Shown here: one piece after another, positions 26,267 to 35,675 of the stretch | Layout: each line of letters begins with the position of its first letter | Position numbering within the stretch: position 1 is the first letter of the stretch | Assembly (NCBI RefSeq): GCF_001039355.2 | Contig: NW_019775608.1 | Location: 1 to 64,000 of the forward strand | From: Lingula anatina | Lineage: Eukaryota > Brachiopoda > Lingulata > Lingulida > Lingulidae | Reading direction: 5' to 3' | Length of the DNA: 64,000 bases | The notes under the pieces: model-generated | What the model was told of the DNA's origin: nothing | What the model saw: only the letters and a program-made list of their open reading frames with translations | Database searches by the model: none | Position numbers and translations under genes: made by a program

Positions 26267-26715
26267 CTTTGCTGGGCTATTGGATCTATAAGTGGTGCTA
26301 TGCACGAGGAAGATGAAAAGAGGTTTCTGGTCACAGTAATAAAAGTAAGTTTGAATGTTTTCTATGTACATGTGTGCTCATTGACAAGTTAAAAGATATA
26401 CTATACAAAAGCAGAAATGTTCTTATAAAAGCAAAGGTTAAGTGTGGAAAAAAGTAAGCAGTTTCAAACATTTTCAAAAATTTGACATTATTGGAAGTTT
26501 TAGCTTTTCCATTCATAAACATTCATCTTCAGTAAATCGACCTTAAGACAGTGTGTTTTATAAGTCTTTTCAAACTGACCAAAGTCCTGAAATAAATTAC
26601 AGTCTATCAAGGTAGATGAACACGATGGTTTAAATGGAAAAGCCAATGCTTAATTTTAACACAAAAATGGTGCAATGACATACTTTTTATGTTTTCCACT
26701 TAGGGGCTTTTTTTT

Positions 26716-26780
<65 letters not shown>

Positions 26781-29700
26781 AAAATTATATTATATCTGAT
26801 AAGTTTTCCACCATAATATACCTCCCTTGAACACTCTTGTCAACCTGCATTATTGAATATAAACTCTTGTCTGTTATTCTTTCCTAAAGAAAACTTAGTA
26901 ATAATATAACAACTATGAAGATTGTGGCAAGATAAATGTAAAGCACAAGTAGGACTCTTCAAGAAAATAGATAATGATAACAATAAATAACGGTTATGAT
27001 GTCAATGCGGGGTTAAAAGCAGAGGAATGTGTCCAGTGTTGTCAGATTAAAAGCTTAGGTTGGCAGGTGTATGAATCCCGCCCTAATGTCTTACACCCAT
27101 TTGTTTTCCCACCCTTCAGGATTTGTTGGGTCTGTGTGAGCAAAAGAGAGGGAAGGATAATAAAGCCATCATAGCCTCTAACATAATGTATGTGGTGGGG
27201 CAGTATCCCAGGTTCCTACGAGCACATTGGAAGTTCCTGAAGACAGTTGTTAACAAGTTGTTTGAGTTCATGCATGGTGAGTATTACCTTGTCATTGATT
27301 CCAAGGTTTTATTCCATTAGGAATTACTGGGTTTGGTTGAGCAAAAGCGGGGCAAGGATAATAAAGCCATCATAGCATCCAACATAATGTATGTGGTGGG
27401 GCAGTATCCTCGATTTCTTCGAGCTCATTGGAAGTTCCTCAAGACAGTTGTCAACAAGTTGTTTGAGTTCATGCATGGTAAGTGAAAGCTTGTTGACAGA
27501 AGTGCTTTAGAGGATGGGGTGAAATAAGGTGTGGCACTTTCAGAAATGTTTTTATTAGTGTTGTGTACCAGCATTTTCATTTCCTTTGAAATGATGCCTT
27601 TTTGCCAAATTTTGGATTTGCATATTGAAGACAGTGTTGTTATCAAGTAGGAACCTCTGTAGTGTATTTATTTGGTATTTATCTCTCCATTTATTGTAAA
27701 AGATGAACATGCTTCCATTTGCTGTAGAAACCCACGATGGAGTGCAGGACATGGCGTGTGACACATTCATCAAGATTGCCCAAAAGTGCAGGCGGCATTT
27801 TGTACAGGTTCAAGTGGGAGAAGTGATGCCATTTATTGAGGAAATTCTCAACAGTATTAACACCATAATATGTGACTTGAATCCACAACAGGTACATCAA
27901 TGTAGTATATGCCTGTTGGTTTTAAGTAATTGAGAGTGCTAATTAATTGGTGTTCTTGGTTTCCTGTTTTTCTTGTCAGTTTCTGTAAAATGTCATGTGC
28001 TTAAAGTATTGTCTGAAATATCAGGTGCTATTATTTTAGATACGTGAATTCAGAAATAAAATGTGCAGGGTTTTTGGGGGGTTTATAAAAACTGAAACAA
28101 CCTGGAATTGAACTTTATGACATACTAAAAGAAAATGTTTAACATTATCCAGGTGCATACTTTCTATGAAGCTGTGGGTCTGATGATCAGTGCACAAACA
28201 GACCAGGCAGCTCAAGAGCATCTGGTGGAAAAATATATGATGCTACCAAACCAAGTGTGGGACACAATTATTAATCAGGCTACACAGAATGTAGAGGTGC
28301 TGAAAGATCCAGAGGCAGTGAAACAGCTGGCCAATATTTTAAAAACCAATGTTCGAGCATGCAAGGCACTTGGACATCCATATGTATTACAGGTTGGTGA
28401 ACCTTTTTGTCAAATTTTTATGGCCAGACACTGGTGCACTATATTCTGAGAATGATTAGAGCTTAAAATGGTTGCTTATATGGAAGGAGTAGTCCCAAAG
28501 ATTTGCATGCATTTATCTTCAATTGAAAACAAAAGTGTACAACAATATCATTTTTTTATTTACAAAGTAGCAAATACTTAAAGGTAGCAAATACTTAAAG
28601 GTTTGTGGAAGGAACTGGTACATGCTTCCCTAGTGTTTTTTTTTTAATAACTAGTGATTATGCTAATAAGCATCATTTGTAATATTGAATCAATATTGAG
28701 AAAATAGATTTTGTGCGATTTCATCTTTCTTCATCACGTTTTAGTGTCACTGTATCTTATAGTTTGGACTTTTTATGTCTGTTCATTTGACAGCTTTTAC
28801 TGAAAAAGTTTATGGTATTTGTAAAATTATTCATTATTTTTTGTGATACTTGAGAAATTTCACTTGATGAAATTTCTGTTGAATTATTTTAAATTTCAGA
28901 TATTTTTGTCTCATGATATTTTAAAACTTCTCAGATTATAGTGATGTATAAGGAAAAATTTTATATAAATACTGTAAAAGCATAACTGGTTTTGTCTTAA
29001 ATTTAGCTTGGACGTATTTACCTGGATATGCTGAATGTGTATAAAGTGATGAGTGAAAACATCAGCATTGCCATTGCAACAAACGGAGAGAATGTAACCA
29101 AACAGCCTCTTATCAGGAGTATGAGAACTGTGAAAAAAGAAACACTTAAACTTATCTCAGGATGGGTCAGCAGGTCTAATGACTCCCAGATGGTATGATT
29201 GCCCATTCATTGCCTTTGGTCTTTATGTTAAATTAAATGGAATATAGCTTGATGTGTACATTGTGCTTAAAGTATTGAGTATGATAATAGTTACTTTGAC
29301 AAGTGAAGTTAGAAAAAAGGAAAAGTAACAAATAGATTTCTTGTGATTAAGTGCAATATCAGTACCAGCACTCCTGATATGTTAGACATTTTAGAGAGTG
29401 TTTATTCTTTATTTGTAATTGTATTGTCTTTTGGTTTAATTTGCAGTTGGTAATGTTATTTAAAAGTGATCTGTATTTCAGGTTGCAGAAAACTTTATCC
29501 CGCCTCTTCTTGAAGCAGTTTTGATGGACTATCAACGAAACGTACCACTTGCAAGGGAACCAGAAGTGCTAAGCACAATGGCAACAATAGTCAATAAATT
29601 AGAGGTAAGGCCAGATGATTGATACATGAAAAAATAATTCTACCTACCCTGAGGTTTCGAGTAAAACCAACACAAGCAGCTGTTATATATAATGCCTACA

Positions 29701-32407
29701 GGTAACCAGGTAAAATCCAAGCAAAAGAAGAAGAAAAAATACATTGGATAGCAGTTTTATATACAGGCACTGTATGTGTTATTAATATTTAGATCCCTCT
29801 GTCTGTCTATGTGATCATTGTTCCCATTGCCATCCAAAACACCAGTCCTTACTGGGGTGGCGCTAGCAATTTTTTTTCCTTTAGCCAAATTACTACATTT
29901 TCACTGCTTTTTTGTCCAAATGGTTTAAATTTAACTAAAATGAGTCAAATCAACCCTAATATTTTTAGCCAATTTCAGTCAGTTTTAGCATTTGGCTAAA
30001 TTGGCGAGTGTTAGCGCTACCCCAGCCTTAAAACTGCAATATCATATTTTTGTTTATTTTAATATACATAAGTAAGGCAGGTTCATCTTGATAATTGGCA
30101 TGATTGGACGTGTGTATATCTCTCACACTGTTATATTATAGAAATAAAGTAATGATCGTAACTGATATTGATCTGCCATCTTGGAACTTCCTAAATAGAA
30201 TTTATGTTAAACTCGTTTACCCTTTTTTTACAGGGCAGTATAACTAAGGATGTTCCACAGATATTTGATGCTGTGTTTGAATGCACATTGGAGATGATCA
30301 ACAAAGATTTTGAGGAGTTTCCAGAACATCGAACAAACTTTTTTCTCTTACTACAAGCAGTAAATTCTCATTGTTTCCCTGGTAGGTATCTGGATTTTAA
30401 GAATGCAGCATTTGTATTATTATGCAAATTGTACTATTATAAATTGTTGTATCCAAACAAGTTGATGTGTTGGGATGTTTGGCTCATGACCTAGTTAAAA
30501 TCCACTATATACTAACTATTCAGAACTGAGCCCCTGAATATGTATGCTCTGACAGTGCCCCTTGCTGCAGTGCACAAGATGGATAAATGAATGAAGGCTA
30601 GCACCCTAAAGTTTTTCAGCTAGAAAGTGGCTGTTCAGGCTGGTGTCTAGTCTTAATATGCTGAAGGTGCAAGTGAACCAAGACTATGGAGCTTAGCCTT
30701 GTGTCACTTTATGATCATTAAGTGACCTGCTGCAGCTGCATGGTAAACAAAAAAGGGGGGTTCGTGGGTTTCAGTTGGTAGTAATACTTAAAATTTGTAA
30801 ATATAGTGTTGCTGTGAACCAAGTGATATTGTAGAGAAGGTAACAAAGATGGTTATTTAAGGGAACTGTTATCAGCTGCAAGCTGACGAATTAACACTTT
30901 TGTTATTATTAACTATTTTTATAATTTTTTTACATGGCCCATCTACTTATTTCGAAATACCACTATTTGAAAAAATGCACATGCCAATCTTGTAAAAGGA
31001 ATCCTTACATGCAGTTATACCAACATAGACACTGCTAAATAAAAAAAAACTAGTCTTTCATGTTTTCTGTCTATTGCAGCTTTCCTCGCCATACCACCTG
31101 CACAGTTCAAACTAGTGCTGGACTCCATCATCTGGGCTTTCAAGCACACCATGAGAAATGTGGCCGACATGGGACTGAGCATCATGTACACATTGCTACA
31201 GAATGTTGGGCAGGAGGAAAATGCAGCACAGAGTTTCTACCAGACCTATTTTACAGACATACTGCAGCATATCTTTTCTGTTGTAACTGACAGTTCACAG
31301 TCAGGAGGTATGGATATTTATCAGTTTGATGGTCAATAAATTGTACCACCAGTCATTTTTCTGGAAACACCTTGGCTATGACCTGAAACACTTAATATGA
31401 CATTGTCCTTTTTTCAAAAATTTTAAATATAGCTTTGGCAACAATTTAGAGCATTTTTAAAAAGCTTTTTATGTGTATTATTATCCCCAAAGTGTGTCTT
31501 ATCCAGCTGGTGGCAGATATCCAGGAGGCATCATCTCCTCTATGATCCTCTTAGAAATGTATTTTCAGCTCGAATTAGATTTTGTATTTTTACATATGTT
31601 TTTATTACAGGTCTCACAATGCATGCCAGTATATTGGCATACATGTTCACATTGGTGGAGATGGGCAAGATCACTGTTTCACTTAGTCCAAACCACCAAG
31701 CATCTCAAAATGTACAGTTTGTACAAGAATTTCTTGTTAATTTGCTAAAAGCTGCCTTCCCACATCTGAATGAGTGAGTACCAATTCTTGTATTATATGC
31801 TTTTTTCATACAGGGATATATCTTTCTATAACAACTCTTCAAAGTTGATATTCATACTGTTTTTATTTGCAAAGATCTATAATTTAACCCCAGACTTAAA
31901 TTCTGTGATACATTTCTAAAATTGAAATATGTTTTGATGTTTGTTGCAGTTAGTGTTACTCATGTGGTATTTTTTTAAAGAAATGAATTTGAAAGAAATG
32001 ATGCATTTCAGTACGCAGTTGCGAGTTTTCATTGAAGGGCTGTTCAGCTTTGACCAGGACATTCAGGCTTTCAAAGAACACCTTCGTGATTTCTTAGTGC
32101 AGATCAGGGTAGGTGGCACCCTCAGCATAATCAAATTATGATGATAATATGATAAATTAAGTTGAAAATATTGATTTAGTAAAACACAAAGACATGGCAT
32201 AGTTAAGGTGAAATCAATCAATATATCTTATCTAATTTGATTCATTATTATTATTGGCAGGAGTTTGCTGGGGAAGACAATTCAGACCTCTTTCTTGAGG
32301 AGCGGGAGTCGGCTATTCGAGAAGCTCAGGATGAGAAGCGAAAGCAACAGATGGCAGTTCCAGGAATACTGGGTCCTCATGAGGTAACAGAAGACATGCA
32401 GGACTAG
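16408..32407 (+). CDS. XPO1: Exportin-1 (CRM1), complete gene with one duplicated exon
   Basis: Nuclear export receptor that binds leucine-rich export signals together with Ran-GTP. Exons: 16408-16533, 17734-17908, 19728-19834, 21406-21521, 21822-21936, 22106-22225, 22654-22708, 22915-22988, 23747-23905, 24088-24285, 24748-24886, 25154-25257, 26267-26344, then 27120-27276 or 27321-27477, 27728-27891, 28153-28392, 29007-29192, 29482-29604, 30234-30381, 31080-31307, 31611-31773, 32012-32108, 32261-32407. All have GT-AG borders and matching phases. The reading path with one alternative exon is 3219 nt, 1072 aa; human XPO1 has 1071. Identity is unmistakable throughout: N-terminal [15 protein letters not shown], importin-beta-like region [21 protein letters not shown]9-loop region [20 protein letters not shown], groove [18 protein letters not shown]1-C region [16 protein letters not shown], and the acidic C-terminal tail. 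The start is [12 protein letters not shown], matching the short human N terminus. Introns hold several MITEs. The gene shows no lesion. Confidence 0.98.
16978..17450 (+). repeat. Family D repeat copy split by a MITE
   Basis: aaaatttggtgttgattttg (16985) is the middle of a family D copy. It stops at the MITE (17008-17353) and resumes with aattgcatcaaaacc, tttgtgtatcatcatttgct and acagctttgctgc. Removing the MITE restores the order seen in the copy at 2300-2545. Confidence 0.7.
17008..17353. mobile_element. MITE, TTAAAGGGATAATAACTC terminal inverted repeats
   Basis: The ends are ttaaagggataataactctt and its near-complement aagagtttttatccctttaa. The interior includes ttaccaatggttaatgaatc, ctcttaagagattataaca and cacaatgtttttattgtga. 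It has no coding capacity. It sits in XPO1 intron and is inserted into a family D repeat, so the target site can be read as TTAA or TA. Confidence 0.85.
17909..19727 (+). other. XPO1 intron 2, nothing recognised
   Basis: AT-rich intronic sequence with short homopolymer runs. Small open frames (for example 18854-19045 and 19300-19518) have no recognisable motif or coding signature. Confidence 0.5.
20280..20830. repeat. Degenerate tandem repeat, ~130-bp unit
   Basis: Units share ttgacctac.ttccac, ttttccaattttctagccct, tatatctccaaaacaa.aag and cctatagttactattgaatt. About four diverged units are visible in XPO1 intron 3. A related stretch lies near 16740-16960, also in XPO1. Confidence 0.6.
23076..23626. 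mobile_element. Non-autonomous hAT-like element
   Basis: The ends cagggttggaaact and its complement-like tttccaactctg form CAGNGTTGGAAA inverted repeats typical of hAT elements. They are flanked by catttat at 23069-23075 and again at 23627-23633. Subterminal inverted 'gacggg/cctgtcc' motifs recur inside. The centre holds simple AT-rich arrays (23345-23458, with one undetermined base). It is intronic in XPO1 and has no transposase. Confidence 0.75.
25521..25865. mobile_element. MITE, TTAAAGGGATAATAACTC family (reverse of the 17008 copy)
   Basis: Starts ttaaagggataataactctt and ends aagagttattattactttaa. The interior landmarks appear in reverse complement to the 17008 copy (cacaataaaaacattgtgaa first, gattcattaaccattggtaa last). 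XPO1 intron 12. Confidence 0.85.
26228..26264. repeat. Poly-T tract at a splice acceptor
   Basis: A run of about 37 T ends directly in ttttag, the acceptor of the XPO1 exon at 26267. It serves as an extreme polypyrimidine tract. Confidence 0.85.
26718..26779. repeat. (TA)n microsatellite
   Basis: About 30 TA dinucleotides in the XPO1 intron before the duplicated exon pair. Confidence 0.95.
27120..27276 (+). CDS. XPO1: XPO1 alternative exon A (Cys528 version)
   Basis: 157 nt after acceptor acccttcag and before donor gtgagt. It enters in phase 0 and leaves in phase 1. It encodes 52 residues starting [12 protein letters not shown] and ending LFEFMH plus one base. By counting codons from the start ATG, its Cys is residue 528, the same number as the human residue modified by leptomycin B and by selinexor-type inhibitors. 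This exon alone reproduces the usual animal exportin-1. Confidence 0.95.
27277..27320 (+). other. XPO1: 44-nt spacer between the alternative exons
   Basis: Runs from the exon A donor (gtgagtatta) to the exon B acceptor (attccattag). 44 nt is shorter than nearly all metazoan introns, so a branch point for exon B would lie too close to the exon A donor for both sites to be used together. Splicing A to B would in any case put a TGA in frame seven codons in (join G|GAATTACTGG...). Confidence 0.85.
27321..27477 (+). CDS. XPO1: XPO1 alternative exon B (Val528 version)
   Basis: 157 nt after acceptor ttccattag and before donor gtaagt. It has the same entry and exit phases as exon A. It encodes [12 protein letters not shown] and then the same 40 residues. 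The only protein differences from exon A are Asp523Glu and Cys528Val. By my count 19 of 157 bases differ, 16 of them silent, so the duplicate is old and its protein is under strong constraint. Both splice sites are good consensus. It is a functional-looking alternative, not a decaying copy. Confidence 0.93.
29852..30025. mobile_element. Short MITE with CTGGGGT(G/A)GCGCTA inverted repeats
   Basis: Left end ctggggtggcgctagcaatt; right end (complement) ctggggtagcgctaacactc. ttagccaaat and its complement recur in both arms. Flanked by cctta at 29847-29851 and 30026-30030. Intronic in XPO1. Confidence 0.75.
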
Positions 32408-33880
32408 TCTGTGAATGAACCTCAGCCATTTCTTCATGCCATTCAATGAGAACATTTCATCATTATAGGGCATTCATTTGTAAAGATATTTTCAGACATT
32501 TTTTTTTTTGGTTTGGTCCATGTTCTGTGTTGTTTATTAATATTAATCCTAAAAAGCATTCAGAAGCTACATGTATATGAATCAGCGTTAGAATGTTATT
32601 TACTTTGAAGAATTTTTCATGTAGATGCAAATATTATTTATAAATAAAAATGTAATTAGCTGCTCCATCCTTTTCAGAAGTCCATATCATTTGTAAATAC
32701 TGCACAGTATTGTAGTGTTTATACTGGTAGATCACTCATTATTTTTCAAAAAAAAAAAAGTGATCTGTTCAATCAGTTCTGTGTGAGAGTTATGCTTGAT
32801 AGAAGTTGGACGTCTCACATGCTGATGGTATTGCACAAGGCAGCTTTATGTTATCTATTATCTTCATGCAAATTATATTAAGTGTGTTAAGTAAGATGAG
32901 GATTTTTGATGAAGATTTCATGATTATAATGAAATGGTATTCACCATTGGAATTTATTTTGGGGTTTAAAAGTGAGCAAAAAATCAACACTTGAAAAGAA
33001 ATTTGAACAGCTTAGGATAAGAGAATTGCATATGGGTCTTTTGAGCATTTTAACTATTTGGAGAACTTGAATTAAGAATTAGTTATGTAGTGTCAATTGA
33101 AAATGGATAAATTAATGGCTTGCTTTTTACTCGCAGTCTTGGCAATGTGTGGTATAATTTTAAGCAGAATAAACATTTATTTTATATGCCATTGTATGTT
33201 ATGTGGAGCTACTTAAAACTAGTAAAATATTCGGGTTAGATTTTTGATTATATGACTTTTTCTCTATTCAATCATTTATTGATGAATTAAGTTATTTTGC
33301 TAGAATGTCAAATTGTAAATATGCCATAAATGAGTGCTTGATGAAATTTCAGAAGTTTTAATGGTGAGGCTGTCCAACTTTGTGTGAATGACAATTATGA
33401 ATGTTGTTAGCAGTATCTGCTATGACATGGTACACATTTTTTTTCACCATCACCCGGTAAATGGGTCATTATTTCATGACATTGTTTACAGCTGTACTGG
33501 AACACTCATCATGTACTTTTCGATTTGTTTCTTCATAACATTGGCAACATTTTCAAGCACCCATCAAGTCATAATCATTATGTTAGATAATAAAGAGAGT
33601 GATGAAATTTGTGTCAAAAGTTTGGTTGTTGGTGAAAAAAATGGTTCTCCGGATTGCACTGATCAGAGTCCTGCTCTGAACAGTATGACCACTGCATCAT
33701 TGCCTTTGGTAAAATACTTTTTTTAGATGGAAACAAATGTTATCTATACTAAACTTTCCAAACTTCACTAACCTATCTCCTACACAAGAATTGCTTTTGT
33801 TCTGTAAACTGAAGCAGTCTATGCCAGTTTAATGAGAGGTACTGTCAGCTCTAAAACCTAAGAGGATTACTTACAGACAC
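32408..33880 (+). other. XPO1 3' UTR and downstream sequence
   Basis: No further gene is seen. AATAAA-type strings occur near 32643 and at about 33168 (agaataaacattta), and either could terminate XPO1 transcripts. The 112-codon frame at 33388-33726 has no recognisable motif and I do not call it. Confidence 0.45.
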
Positions 33881-33884
33881 ACAA

Positions 33885-34360
33885 TGTAGGATTTGAAACC
33901 CATCCTAAGTGCATGGATATGTACAGAGAAAATATTCAGGGAAATTGAAGATGTGAATATAGGAAGAATTGACAAATACGCTGAGATATGCAGATGATAC
34001 AGATGTGTTAACAGAAACCAATTCAGACTTGCGAAAGTAACATGAGTCAATGAAAAAGGAAAACCATACAGAATGGTAATTACAAAAACGAAAGGAACGG
34101 TAGGGAACAGAAAATCCTGTGCCAGCATAGAAAAGAGACCCAATTCAAAAGGTCAGCAGCATGGTGTACCTTGGCTACATGAGAAATTAAAAGAAAAATA
34201 GAAATGCAAGATCAGCATTTGTAAGCTTAACAAAATTATAAGATCAAGAAACATTAGCATCAATCTAAGGCTGTTTATAATTAAATGTTACATTTGGTCA
34301 ACACTTTTATACAGCTTGGAGACATGGACACTAACAAAAACAACTGAAAAAAATGAAAAC
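33885..34360 (+). mobile_element. LINE fragment with reverse transcriptase YADD box
   Basis: Plus-strand translation around 33978 gives LRYADDTDVLTETNSDL, the catalytic box of a non-LTR reverse transcriptase. It is followed about 300 bp later by LLYSLETWTL, the usual '.LLYG.E.WTL' motif. Stops and frameshifts interrupt it, and both ends are missing. Confidence 0.7.
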
Positions 34361-34379
34361 ATTTGTAATGTGGGTATAT

Positions 34380-34614
34380 GTATTTTGGCCCAAAATTGGA
34401 CTTTTTAAGGTAAACAATTTTCTCAAACTTACCAATGGTTATTGACTAAATTTTTTTTTTGTTATTATCTCTTTAGAGGTCATGTGATCCCCTGGCAACC
34501 ACAGATTCCAGAATTATTGCAATAAACACTGTTTTGGTGGTAAAATAGAATTATTTATTTTCAGTGAAACGTGGATCTCGTGGGAAGGGTTGTTATCCCT
34601 TTAAAACACCTTGG
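34380..34614. mobile_element. Diverged MITE, TTAAAGGGATAA family
   Basis: Shares aaacttaccaatggttattg, attatctctttagaggtca, tttggtggtaaaatagaatt and the terminal gttatccctttaaa with better copies. The left end is eroded. Confidence 0.6.
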
Positions 34615-35675
34615 GTTCATCTACATTAGCATTTTATCAATCTGTGATATGAGCAAATCCCAGAATAATGGAACTGGAAAATCTAGCGTTCTTCAAGCAT
34701 TTTACAGAAAACTTTCGTATTATCCAAAATATGATGCCTTGTGATGTCATCCTTGCAGCCCTTTGTCTTTTAAATAATTTCGTAATCTTCCTAAAAACCG
34801 ACTTGCAGTCGTGACATAGATCCAAGATTTTTAGTAATGGAAAATACAAAATAAAACTAAAGCATAATCATATTATATAAGTATTATATCATTATATTAT
34901 ATTAATGTCTTGCAAAGCTGAATATAATCTTTCATTCACTTGATTTTTAAATTTTCAGTAAATGTGCACTAGTCACCAGAATGGTAAGTTTTTTTGACAA
35001 CAACAATTAACTGAAATGTTGTTGGTTGATCTCATAATTTCACCAAAATATTATCATTACAAATTTAACTCATATCTTGCTTCTGCAAGACTGGAAAAAC
35101 CTTTTAGCAGCACTGGAATACCCCATCCATTTGCATTTTCTTGATATTTCGGAGGCAATCGTATTTAAAGATTTACAATCTCCACCTGAAATGAATATCA
35201 GCAATGCTGATCAAATGGAAAATATGCTAGACAGTATATGATGTATACATGATTTTAAAAAAAAATCAGTAAACACTTAAAATCTATTTGTAGTTGATAA
35301 AGAGTAAACTATTGGTGATAGCAAATGGTATTTAGCTTTTCAATTCCTACTGGAAAATAATAACTGGATAAATATAAAGACAAGAAAAGGAAACTTGCAA
35401 TGACTTGACACTTATCACATCATTAACAACAAAAGTAATGGCTATGCAGTTTGCAACTCTGTATAATAAAAGTTATGCATGCCAGATGATGGTGCAGTAC
35501 CATTTTTTGTTATCTTGGTCAGTTTGTTAAATAATTTTTAAAAATGGCCTCAACTGGACAAATATAAATCAACTTTATATCGCGTTTGTCAATTTTTTTT
35601 TTGAAAATTGATTCCAATACTACAGGAGATGGAGGAGATAACAACGTATTTCATCTAATGAGTCACACTCCTGCT

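Noticed and set aside
27321-27477. Exon B as an assembly artefact or a second allele stitched in tandem
   Set aside because: Copies differ at about 12% of bases, almost all silent. Each has its own good splice sites, and flanking introns are unlike each other, so allelic mis-joining is unlikely. Raw reads would settle it.
33388-33726. 112-codon open frame downstream of XPO1
   Set aside because: Hydrophobic and serine-rich composition without motifs, in probable 3' UTR; nothing supports translation.
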